A stretch of 6,019 nucleotides of DNA from Pseudomonadota bacterium (GTDB lineage: Bacteria > Pseudomonadota > Alphaproteobacteria > Rhizobiales > Hyphomicrobiaceae), in NCBI GenBank assembly GCA_003242645.1, contig QGVC01000222.1, forward strand, positions 1 to 6,019, written 5' to 3'. Under the pieces are notes generated by a model, which did not search any database, had not been told where the DNA came from, and was given only the letters and a program-made list of their open reading frames with translations. Within the stretch, counting starts at the first letter, position 1. The number at the start of each line of letters is the position of its first letter. Below, piece after piece: positions 1 through 6,019 of the stretch. Made by a program: the position numbers and the translations under genes.

Positions 1-639
1 CAATTTCGTGGTGCCGGGCCACACCTTACCATTCAGGTGGCAGACGGGATCTACACCAGCGGCGGTTGGATCAACCGTGCGATGTTTGACGGGTCACAGC
101 TCAACATCATCGGCAATCCGGCCGCTCCATCCAATGTCGAGATCGCTGTCACCGGTGCCAACGCGATCCTGGTGGATGGAGCGGGCGCAAAGGTGAGGCT
201 CGAAGGCCTCAAGATCAGCGGTGACGTGGGCGTGTGGGCACGCAATGGTGCCGTCGTCTTTCTGACCGGCAAAAATGCGTTCGGCTCCTGCAGCTTCCGC
301 CATATCGGGGCGGACAACGGCGCCTTCGTGGAGATGCTGGGCGGCGAGATCAGCATTGAAGGAGCGGCCCCGCACCATCTCTATGCGGATGCGGGCGGGC
401 ACATTTTCTATGCGCTGGGCTCAGTGAACATCGTCGGTACACCGGATTTTCCGTTCGGCTTTGCCCATGCGCAGTCAACGGGCCTTATCACGTCGTACGG
501 CGTGACCTGGTCCGGCACGGCGACGGGCCCGCGCTATCAGGCAATGCTCAATGCGGTGATCAATGTGAATGGAGCGGGTCCGGAGTATTTTCCGGGCGAC
601 ACTGCGGGGGTGCTCGCGAGCGGCGGGCAATATACCTGA
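1..639 (+). CDS. Right-handed beta-helix protein, probable phage tail/surface appendage (5' partial)
   Basis: The frame is open from base 1 and ends at TGA 637-639, giving 212 visible residues. The real start lies to the left, and the in-frame GTG at 37 is probably internal. The sequence is rich in Gly, Asn, Val and Ile with short hydrophobic strands (LTIQVADGIYT, LNIIGN, AILVDGAGAKVRLEGLKISG, AVVFLTGKNAFG), the pattern of pectate-lyase-like parallel beta-helix rungs. The last 50 or so residues (TGPRYQAMLNAVINVNGAGPEYFPGD...GGQYT) resemble a C-terminal tail I recall from phage-like and hypothetical beta-helix proteins of rhizobial genomes. The likely role is a prophage-derived tail spike or fibre, or a secreted surface protein, possibly carbohydrate-binding. 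No catalytic residues can be assigned, and no neighbouring phage gene is visible to confirm a prophage. The fold call is fairly sure; the phage link is inference. Confidence 0.7.
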   Translation, partial: QFRGAGPHLTIQVADGIYTSGGWINRAMFDGSQLNIIGNPAAPSNVEIAVTGANAILVDGAGAKVRLEGLKISGDVGVWARNGAVVFLTGKNAFGSCSFRHIGADNGAFVEMLGGEISIEGAAPHHLYADAGGHIFYALGSVNIVGTPDFPFGFAHAQSTGLITSYGVTWSGTATGPRYQAMLNAVINVNGAGPEYFPGDTAGVLASGGQYT

Positions 640-640
640 G

Positions 641-650
641 CTGGCGCCAG
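641..650. repeat. Perfect 10-bp palindrome in the convergent gap
   Basis: CTGGCGCCAG is its own reverse complement and fills half of the 20-nt gap between the two converging stop codons. There is no loop and no T-run beside it, so it is not a standard intrinsic terminator. It may be chance in GC-rich DNA. Confidence 0.4.
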
Positions 651-659
651 TGCCTTTGC

Positions 660-2006
660 TCACGGTCGCGCGGCTGCTGGCGGCATGAGCAGCGCCTCGC
701 CGATGTTGGCCAGCGTCGTCAGATCGACGAACTCGCTCTCAGGCATGCTGAGGTCCATCTCCATCCGCCAGGATAGCTGGGCCGCATTCGCGAGGTGGGT
801 GCGCAACACGCGGTCGGCGACAGCGTAGTGATCGGGGCTGATGTTCCGTCGCAGACCGTGGAGAATACCGAGCGTCACGAGGTCGTAATAGCCGCTCAAT
901 GGGTCCGGCGACCTGCTGGCGGGATGAAGATAGCCAGCGAAGGCAACGCGGCCATCATACCTCTGCGTCTTGGGATTGTTGCCGCGGTAGCTGCTGAAGT
1001 CCTGGTAAAGTCTCCGCACGTCCGAGGAGGGACCCTCGTACTCGAAGAGACCGCGCAGGGCGTATGCGAGCGTGTCGCCATAAACGAAGTAGTCCGGCTC
1101 CCCATTAGGCCCTTTAATTCGACGCCAGACATTAGGGCACTCACGCTGGCGGCACGCAGAAAGTGCCGCGGCGTCGGCGTACTCCCACGCGCCGGCAAGC
1201 CCTGGAACAAGAAATGCGCGAGCCGATGCCGCTGCCGCCTCGTAATGAGGCTTGCCGGAGTAAATTGACGCCCGGCGCAGCACGGGCAATGCGGAAAGCG
1301 TCTTTACGTGCCGATCGCAATTCCAGGCGGGTTCCGGGCCGGCATCGACGATGAACTCGCAAAAACCATCGGTCATTCCGGCAGGCCGCGCGTAGGGACG
1401 CCGCGAACCACTTTGCATATTCACGAGAAAATCAGCGAAGCGCAGGCCGGCGCGTGCGTACTTTTCGTCCTTCGTAAGATCGTACAACTCGAACATGGCC
1501 GTGCCGCAGAAACCTGCGTCTATCGCGTAGAAATAGCGGTTGGCCGGCGGGGCCAGATCGGGCGTTGAAGGCACGCCCCCATACACCATGCTGCTCTCGT
1601 TCGTTTCCTGAAGGCTGATGACCCAATCGGCGAGCGACTTGGCCTTCGCAAGAGCCTGCGCATCGGAGGGATCTGCGCGGGAGAACAGAGTCAAAAAGCG
1701 GATCACCTCGCAGGCGGAACCTGGGGTTCGGCCGATTTTCGTGTTTGGCTTTCCGCTATCGGGAGCGACCTGCTTGTAGGGCGCGTGCCGAAGCACGAGC
1801 TCGCGGATCGGAGCAACCGCATTCACGTCCGCGTTCGCTGCAATCGTTACCGGCTGATGGGACAACGAGGCCAACTGGATCTCCGGCCCAGAGCCGGCCG
1901 AGCAGCCGGTAAGCAGGAGGCTTACACCAAAGACTCTGCTCCAGCGCTTCCATTGACGCAGAAATTTCGGCCGCAAAGCGGCCTGACGCAATCGTGCAAA
2001 CTTCAC
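660..2006 (-). CDS. Lipoprotein with predicted (alpha/alpha) toroid fold, unknown function
   Basis: This encodes 448 residues. A basic N-terminus (residues 1-24, many Arg/Lys) is followed by a short hydrophobic stretch and a lipobox, LLTGC, with the lipidated Cys at 35. The product should therefore be exported and anchored to a membrane. The body has repeated helix-pair segments (for example KAKSLADWVISLQ, KYARAGLRFADFLVNMQ, HYEAAAASARAFLV, YYDLVTLGILHGL), which suggest an (alpha/alpha) toroid of the kind found in six-hairpin glycosidases, polysaccharide lyases and glucuronyl epimerases. That fold is inferred; I recognise no catalytic motif and assign no activity. Six further cysteines (99, 167, 216, 230, 285, 290) could form three disulfides in the periplasm. 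The start is GTG with only a weak G-rich upstream stretch and an unusually long n-region, so a TTG at residue 6 or 11 is possible. It is the last gene of the leftward array, 94 nt after the lipid kinase. Confidence 0.75.
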   Translation of the reverse strand: MKFARLRQAALRPKFLRQWKRWSRVFGVSLLLTGCSAGSGPEIQLASLSHQPVTIAANADVNAVAPIRELVLRHAPYKQVAPDSGKPNTKIGRTPGSACEVIRFLTLFSRADPSDAQALAKAKSLADWVISLQETNESSMVYGGVPSTPDLAPPANRYFYAIDAGFCGTAMFELYDLTKDEKYARAGLRFADFLVNMQSGSRRPYARPAGMTDGFCEFIVDAGPEPAWNCDRHVKTLSALPVLRRASIYSGKPHYEAAAASARAFLVPGLAGAWEYADAAALSACRQRECPNVWRRIKGPNGEPDYFVYGDTLAYALRGLFEYEGPSSDVRRLYQDFSSYRGNNPKTQRYDGRVAFAGYLHPASRSPDPLSGYYDLVTLGILHGLRRNISPDHYAVADRVLRTHLANAAQLSWRMEMDLSMPESEFVDLTTLANIGEALLMPPAAARP

Positions 2007-2100
2007 AGCACCCGGCCCCCGCTCCCGGCATGCGGTCAGCCACTCTAATAATGAACGATGTTCAGGATCGGATGCCAGCCAAATTTTCGAGCGAGGAAGG

Positions 2101-3003
2101 TCAGGCGGGTGGCACCAGCTTGATTGGGCGTAAGACTTTCAGAGCCGCTCGTCTCACCCTGAACTGCAGTGGTGTGTGCTCGAAGACAATTTCGCCATCG
2201 ATTGACACGGGGATTCGGTGCCTGCGCGGGGTGATGGTGATTTCTCGTGCTGAAATGGACTCGATACGCCCTTTCTGGCGCCAGCGGCCGAGCACGAGAT
2301 CGAAGCCGGCTTTGGCCAGCGGCAGCCATGTCCAGCCGCGCACGACGTGGACCTCGAGCAAGCCGTCCTTCATCCGCTCGCGGGTCCACTCGCTCTCGCG
2401 GTAAATATTGTTGGTGACGAGCACCGCCGAGCAGCGGCGAACAAGCTTGCCATCTTCGGTTTCGATCTCGAGCAACATCCGATCAATTCGAGTGATGGCT
2501 CGCCAAAGCGCCAACGCGAAGGCGAGCCAGCGCGCGAACGGGAGCTCAAAACGCGCCCGCTGCCGCTCACGCGCCATACGGGCGAGAAATCCGAGCCCCG
2601 CTAAGGAATGGAACGTGCGGCCGTTGAGGTCTCCGAGATCGATGAGATCGACTTGAGCCTCCGCCAGCGCATCAACGGCTTCTTTCAAATCGAATGGCAT
2701 CTCGAGATCGCGGGCCAGCAGATTCATGGTGCCCAAGGGGAGCACGCCCAGTGCTTTGCCGGTGCCAGCCAACAGCGACGCAGCGAGGCTTTGCGAGCCA
2801 TCGCCACCACCGACGATCACAGCATCGATGTCGGGTCGGGCAGCGGCAGATTTTAGTGCTTTTTCGATCTCGTCCGGCGAGACGAGCTGCACCTCCAGCT
2901 CGTGACCGCGTGCCCGGAAGCGGTCTGCTAAACCTTCTACGATCTCAGAGCCAAGCTCCAAGACCGTGCCGGCCTGTTCGTTGATGATACCGGTGGCTCG
3001 CAA
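2101..3003 (-). CDS. Diacylglycerol kinase family lipid kinase (YegS/BmrU-like)
   Basis: The 300-residue product matches the usual length of the LCB5/YegS/DgkB-type lipid kinase family. These enzymes transfer phosphate from a nucleotide to a lipid such as diacylglycerol at the inner face of the membrane; the actual substrate cannot be told here. Visible motifs are the nucleotide-binding loop VGGGDGS at 64-70 (family form GGDGT), LPLGTMNLLARDL at 88-100 (family PxGTxNxxA), DGLLEVHVV at 213-221 and SIDGEIV at 267-273 in the C-terminal beta domain. The N-terminal IINEQAG departs from the common INPxSG. The start is TTG: a GAGGAG ribosome site lies 8 nt upstream, and an in-frame TAG at 3025-3027 leaves no ATG or GTG start further up. 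It lies 117 nt after the SDR gene and 94 nt before the lipoprotein gene, all on one strand. Confidence 0.9.
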   Translation of the reverse strand: MRATGIINEQAGTVLELGSEIVEGLADRFRARGHELEVQLVSPDEIEKALKSAAARPDIDAVIVGGGDGSQSLAASLLAGTGKALGVLPLGTMNLLARDLEMPFDLKEAVDALAEAQVDLIDLGDLNGRTFHSLAGLGFLARMARERQRARFELPFARWLAFALALWRAITRIDRMLLEIETEDGKLVRRCSAVLVTNNIYRESEWTRERMKDGLLEVHVVRGWTWLPLAKAGFDLVLGRWRQKGRIESISAREITITPRRHRIPVSIDGEIVFEHTPLQFRVRRAALKVLRPIKLVPPA

Positions 3004-3011
3004 AAAGGGTG

Positions 3012-3017
3012 CTCCTC
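3012..3017 (-). promoter_or_regulatory. Ribosome binding site deciding a TTG start
   Basis: On the minus strand this reads GAGGAG, 8 nt before the TTG at 3003-3001. The strong site at ideal spacing, plus conserved family sequence right after the start, supports TTG as the true initiator of the lipid kinase. Confidence 0.75.
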
Positions 3018-3120
3018 GGTGAGCCTAGAGAAGGAAAATGAAGAACGCCTTTTTGCGTGCCCGGTTCAGCAGATGCCGGATTTTCTAATATCTCGACCGA
3101 AACGCCCTGGAAGGCCGATG

Positions 3121-3861
3121 TCACTCGCCGCTTATTTCGCGCGCAGCCTTCCATTCCTTGAAATTGATAATTTCGCCGTTGAGCGTGCAGTCTGGGCTGG
3201 CCAGCTCGACAAAAAGAGGAGCAAGTTCCTCCGGCGGCGGCAATTTCAAGGGATCTTCGCCCGGAAAGGCTTTGGCCCGCATGGCTGTGCGAATCGGTCC
3301 GGGGTTGATGAGGTTGGCGCGAATGGACGTGCGCTCGATCTCTCGCGCATAGGTCTTCACCAGCGCCTCGAGGCCCGCTTTCGAAACCGCATAAGGTCCC
3401 CAGTACGCGTGATTTCCTGAGGCCGCGCCAGATGTGACGAAGATCGCCCGGCCGGCATCCGACCTGCGCAGAAGCGGATCGCAGGTGCGGATCAAACGCC
3501 AATTGGCATTGAGATTGATATTCATGACGTCCATCCAGGCATCCGTGGTGATGTGCCCGAGCGGAGAAAGTGGTCCAAGGATGCCGGCGTTTCCGACCAG
3601 GATGTCGAGCCTGCCCCAGCGTTGGTAGAGTGTGGGGCCCAAGCCGTCGAGCTTCTCGCCGTTGCGCAGGTCCAGCGGCAGGAGCGTGGCCGTACCGCCT
3701 TGCTCGCGGACCTCGTCGTCAAGCTCCTCAAGTGCCCCTTGAGTTCTCGCGAGCAGCACCACGTGCGCGCCTTCGCGTGCAAAAGCCAGAGCAACGGCAC
3801 GTCCGATTCCGCGCGAGGCTCCGGTGATGAGGGCAATGCGGCCTTCGAGGCGTTTGGTCAT
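3121..3861 (-). CDS. Short-chain dehydrogenase/reductase (classical SDR)
   Basis: The product has 246 residues from the chosen ATG and is an NAD(P)-dependent oxidoreductase with a Rossmann fold, probably cytoplasmic. It shows the cofactor motif TGASRGIG (13-20), LDL at 63-65, NAG (91-93), the NINL asparagine (about 116), catalytic Ser144, Tyr157 and Lys161 (YAVSK), and PGPIRTAM (187-194). All key residues are present, so it should be active; the substrate is unknown. The Arg at 39 just after beta-2 (LLART) may favour NADP, an inference only. A TTG at 3885 would add eight residues, but the ATG at 3861 has a GGAG 11 nt upstream and gives the usual N-terminus, so it is preferred. The gene starts 39 nt after the receptor-like gene, which suggests co-transcription. 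SDR genes next to purF are common in rhizobial genomes as far as I recall. Confidence 0.93.
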   Translation of the reverse strand: MTKRLEGRIALITGASRGIGRAVALAFAREGAHVVLLARTQGALEELDDEVREQGGTATLLPLDLRNGEKLDGLGPTLYQRWGRLDILVGNAGILGPLSPLGHITTDAWMDVMNINLNANWRLIRTCDPLLRRSDAGRAIFVTSGAASGNHAYWGPYAVSKAGLEALVKTYAREIERTSIRANLINPGPIRTAMRAKAFPGEDPLKLPPPEELAPLFVELASPDCTLNGEIINFKEWKAAREISGE

Positions 3862-3900
3862 CAGCTCGTCCGCTCCGGTCAACAAATTTAATCGGCCGCG

Positions 3901-5070
3901 TTATTGCTGCGGCTCGTTCCGAGGCTCTTCGGGCTGGGCAGCCGGTGGCTCCGTCTCGGAGTTCGAATCCATGAGGCCCTTCAGCCCTTCCCGCGCCTGC
4001 TCATAGAACTTGCGACCATACTCTTTGGCTTTATCGAGAGTGGGTTTGGCCGCCTCGATGGCTCGTTCCGTAACCTCCTTGGCATCCTGAATATACGGCC
4101 TTGCTCGCTCCTTGGCGCGTTCAGAGGCCTGCATGAGCTTCTCGGCACTTGATGCTGAAAGCTCCTTAGTGCGAGCAAGGATGCGCGCGAAGGTGCTCTC
4201 CTGTGGGAGCAGCATTTCTGTCCGCAGCGCCCGGACAGTCGCAATCATGTCCTCGTGATCCTGTCGGGCTTTGGGCTCAGTGATTTTTTCAGGAGCGCCC
4301 GTGAAAAGCACCATTGGCGTGCAGGCGGTCACGGCTTTGCGGGCGCTCTTGAGCCATTCCGCATTGGAGACCTGCGTTTCCTGGGCGAAATAAACTTTTT
4401 CGCCGCCAATGTGGTGGCGCAGGATTTCTCGATCGATAATGGGCACAAAGTGCCCGCCCAGCTCACGCACCAGCGTAAACCGGGTATCGTTCGGGTTCGG
4501 AAACTCCACGAAAAACGCGACGGCGTTTTCGCTCGCAAGGGCGGCGCGGATCGCATCTTCGGCACTCGCCTCATGCTGGACAGCTGCGGCCCGGCCTAGC
4601 CCCGCAGGATCGATCTCCTGCAAAATTCTGAAGGTTCCTGAGCTGTTGGAGTCCTCCGGCGGCAAATGGAATTTGAGCTCGGGAGCAAGCGCTGAAAGCT
4701 CGCCGAAGCTTTGCAGTTCCCGCCGTTTGGTTACGGCAAAGAGGCATTGGCGGGCGTCGTCCTTGCGAATGGGAATGATCGCACCCGCACCGTCCAGGCG
4801 TTCCAGCTCGCGAGCGAAGATATCCAATTGGGCGTAGGCCAGGTCGGAGGGAGACGCCATGACCTCCCGGACATTTGCAGACGTTCCCGTCGAGGCCTGG
4901 CAGGTGTAGGCGAGCTCTGATTGGCCGAGGATCGAAACCAGCTCCGGGCAGAAGCGCGCGTGGAACGTTCCCGTCTCATCACCCGTATGGATGCGGCTCG
5001 CGAAGCTCTGGTCCGCGGCGCCGGCAGCCAGAACGAAAATCACCGCGGCCAGGCAACGCTTCCCAACCAT
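3901..5070 (-). CDS. Secreted TAXI/TRAP-receptor-like periplasmic protein with charged helical tail
   Basis: The product has 389 residues. A signal peptide is clear: MVGKR, then a hydrophobic core LAAVIFVLAAGAA, with likely cleavage near SFA (about residue 24). Residues 26-90 (IHTGDETGTFHARFCPEL...YTCQASTGTSANVREV...DLAYAQLD) follow the pattern of TAXI-type solute receptors of TRAP transporters (I-TG---G-Y/F, then a small-residue loop, then D-A--Q-D), and residues up to about 260 look like the rest of a binding-protein fold. No TRAP membrane subunits are nearby, so the ligand and role are open. Residues 308-366 form a long charged amphipathic segment rich in Ala, Lys and Glu, followed by a Pro/Glu-rich end. 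Four visible cysteines in the mature part (41, 57, 109, 250) may pair. The ATG at 5070 is chosen over an upstream GTG at 5124 because it directly precedes the signal peptide and has GGGAGG 6 nt upstream. The gene sits between purF and the SDR gene. Confidence 0.75.
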   Translation of the reverse strand: MVGKRCLAAVIFVLAAGAADQSFASRIHTGDETGTFHARFCPELVSILGQSELAYTCQASTGTSANVREVMASPSDLAYAQLDIFARELERLDGAGAIIPIRKDDARQCLFAVTKRRELQSFGELSALAPELKFHLPPEDSNSSGTFRILQEIDPAGLGRAAAVQHEASAEDAIRAALASENAVAFFVEFPNPNDTRFTLVRELGGHFVPIIDREILRHHIGGEKVYFAQETQVSNAEWLKSARKAVTACTPMVLFTGAPEKITEPKARQDHEDMIATVRALRTEMLLPQESTFARILARTKELSASSAEKLMQASERAKERARPYIQDAKEVTERAIEAAKPTLDKAKEYGRKFYEQAREGLKGLMDSNSETEPPAAQPEEPRNEPQQ

Positions 5071-5076
5071 AATGGG

Positions 5077-5082
5077 CCTCCC
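5077..5082 (-). promoter_or_regulatory. Ribosome binding site of the receptor-like gene
   Basis: The minus strand reads GGGAGG, 6 nt before ATG 5070-5068. It supports this start rather than the in-frame GTG 54 nt further upstream. A second purine-rich stretch, AGGAGA, lies at 5085-5090. Confidence 0.7.
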
Positions 5083-5196
5083 GTTCTCCTGATCAGACGC
5101 GCAAACGCTCCAGTGCAAGCGCACACCGCTTCCACCTGAAGGAGATCATATCCCAATCGTTTGGCGCAAGCCTGAGTGGTGAACAGCGACGTCGGA

Positions 5197-5985
5197 TCAA
5201 CCGGCTTCGGCCAGCAGCGACAACTGGCGGGGCAGGGAGCCGCCATTCAGATCAGTCAGCTCGGTCGGGTAGTCGCCGGTAAAGCAATGGTCGCTGAATT
5301 GCGGATTGATGTTGTCCCGCCCGTCGTAGCCCATGGCGCGGTACAGCCCATCGACGGAAAGGAACTGCAGCGAATCGGCTCCGATGAACGCGCACATTTC
5401 TTCGAGCGAAAGATTTGCCGCCAGCAGCTCCTTTCGCGACGGCGTGTCGATTCCGTAATAGTCGCCGTATTTGATCTCCGGGGAGGCAATCCGCATGTGC
5501 ACCTCTCGCGCACCTGCCTCCCGCATCATATTGACGATCTTCTTCGAGGTCGTCCCGCGCACGATGCTGTCGTCGATCAACACGATGCGCTTGCCGCGGA
5601 TCGCAGCGGAATTGGCTGAGTGCTTCAATTTCACGCCAAGCTGGCGGATGCGCTGCTCCGGCTCGATGAAGGTGCGGCCGACATAGTGGTTTCGGATAAT
5701 GCCAAGCTCGAATGGCAGTGACGAGGCTTGGGCATAACCGATGGCCGCGGGAACGCCGGAGTCGGGCACGGGCACGACGACATCAGCGTCAGCTGGAGCC
5801 TCCTGGGCCAGCTCGAAGCCCATCCGTTTTCGAACCTCGTAAACGTTTCGCCCGCCGACGATGGAATCGGGGCGGGCGAAATAGATGTACTCGAAAATGC
5901 AGGGCCGGGCGGGGCGCATGGGGAATGGGCGGTGGCTCTCGAGCCCATTCTTCTTCGTAATCACCACGACCTCTCCGTTCTCGAC
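5197..5985 (-). CDS. purF: Amidophosphoribosyltransferase PurF, C-terminal part (5' truncated by contig end)
   Basis: PurF catalyses the first committed step of purine synthesis, making 5-phosphoribosylamine from PRPP and glutamine in the cytoplasm. The 262 genomic residues cover the phosphoribosyltransferase domain. Visible are CIFEYIYFARPDS, VVPVPDSGVPAAIGYA, GIIRNHYVGRTFIEP, the PRPP loop IVLIDDSIVRGTTS (DDSIVRGTTS at 5545-5574), IASPEIKYGDYYGIDTP and CFTGDYPTEL, all standard for the family. Full-length enzymes are about 470-510 residues, so the N-terminal Ntn-type glutaminase domain with its catalytic cysteine is missing. This is due to the contig ending, not to a broken gene. The frame continues to a GTG at 6000, but the first residues (MYKRQ) are encoded by adapter sequence and are not real. 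The stop TGA at 5199-5197 is followed by a 126-nt gap to the receptor-like gene. Confidence 0.96.
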   Translation of the reverse strand, partial: VENGEVVVITKKNGLESHRPFPMRPARPCIFEYIYFARPDSIVGGRNVYEVRKRMGFELAQEAPADADVVVPVPDSGVPAAIGYAQASSLPFELGIIRNHYVGRTFIEPEQRIRQLGVKLKHSANSAAIRGKRIVLIDDSIVRGTTSKKIVNMMREAGAREVHMRIASPEIKYGDYYGIDTPSRKELLAANLSLEEMCAFIGADSLQFLSVDGLYRAMGYDGRDNINPQFSDHCFTGDYPTELTDLNGGSLPRQLSLLAEAG

Positions 5986-6019
5986 CTGTCTTTTATACAC
6001 ATTCCCGAGCCACCCAAAG
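5986..6019. other. Illumina Nextera/Tn5 adapter read-through (non-genomic)
   Basis: The sequence begins CTGTCTTTTATACACATTC and continues with CCGAGCC. Aligned without gaps to the 34-nt Nextera read-through adapter (19-nt mosaic-end part CTGTCTCTTATACACATCT followed by CCGAGCCCACGAGAC), 26 of 34 positions agree. That includes 16 of the first 17, and the length equals the remaining window exactly. Errors increase towards the end, as expected of low-quality read ends. It interrupts purF in mid-gene, exactly where the PurF protein similarity stops. The adapter sequence is recalled from general knowledge. Confidence 0.95.

Noticed and set aside
795..1268. 157-codon open frame on the plus strand inside the lipoprotein gene
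   Set aside because: It is antisense to a gene with a clear signal peptide and lipobox, its product shows no recognisable motif, and long antisense frames are expected in GC-rich coding DNA.
3045..3058. Possible terminator after the SDR gene: ACGC-AAAAAG-GCGT hairpin with T-rich sequence after it on the minus strand
   Set aside because: The stem is only four base pairs and the T-rich part is interrupted, which is too weak for a terminator call.
2945..3502. 185-codon minus-strand frame overlapping the SDR and lipid kinase genes
   Set aside because: It overlaps two genes with intact catalytic motifs in other frames, and its product is low-complexity with no recognisable family features.
5071..5124. 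Longer N-terminus of the receptor-like protein from GTG 5124
   Set aside because: The extra 18 residues would sit in front of a well-formed signal peptide, and the ATG at 5070 has its own strong ribosome site.
5145..5150. TATGAT, a -10-like hexamer on the minus strand in the purF to receptor-like gap
   Set aside because: No acceptable -35 element lies 16-18 nt upstream; the nearest TTGCGC leaves a spacer of only 13 nt.
5986..6000. GTG at 6000 as the start of a short PurF-like protein
   Set aside because: The codon lies in adapter sequence; the genomic gene continues beyond the contig end and its start is not in the window.

Overview
This 6.0 kb window looks like one end of an assembled contig from an alphaproteobacterium, most likely Hyphomicrobiales (Rhizobiales). 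The evidence is a moderately high GC content, the style of the encoded proteins, a purF gene near a short-chain dehydrogenase (an arrangement I associate with rhizobial-type genomes), and a beta-helix protein with a C-terminal tail I associate with phage-like appendage proteins in this group. The genus cannot be fixed from the sequence alone.

Layout. Bases 1-639 (+ strand) hold the 3' part of a right-handed beta-helix protein, probably a phage tail or surface appendage protein whose start lies left of the window. It converges across a 20-nt gap on a leftward array of five genes that fills the rest of the window. In transcription order (right to left) these are: purF, encoding the C-terminal half of amidophosphoribosyltransferase (5985-5197); a secreted periplasmic-binding-like protein related to TAXI/TRAP solute receptors, with an unusual charged helical tail (5070-3901); a classical SDR oxidoreductase (3861-3121); a diacylglycerol/sphingosine-kinase-like lipid kinase (3003-2101, TTG start); and a large lipoprotein with a predicted alpha-helical toroid fold (2006-660). 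The receptor-like gene and the SDR gene are only 39 nt apart and are probably co-transcribed. The other gaps are 126, 117 and 94 nt. They show no convincing terminator or promoter, so one longer transcript is possible but not shown.

The last 34 bases (5986-6019) are not genomic. They closely match the Illumina Nextera (Tn5) read-through adapter, with several errors. The apparent GTG start and the first residues MYKRQ of the purF reading frame come from this adapter. Genomic sequence ends at about 5985, where purF is cut.

How the genes work together: purF is first-step purine biosynthesis. The others are envelope-related or metabolic genes (secreted receptor-like protein, lipid kinase, lipoprotein) without a clear shared pathway. 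I see no tRNA, rRNA, CRISPR array, insertion sequence or defence system. The most unusual biological item is the receptor-like protein with its amphipathic tail, followed by the unassigned toroid lipoprotein.
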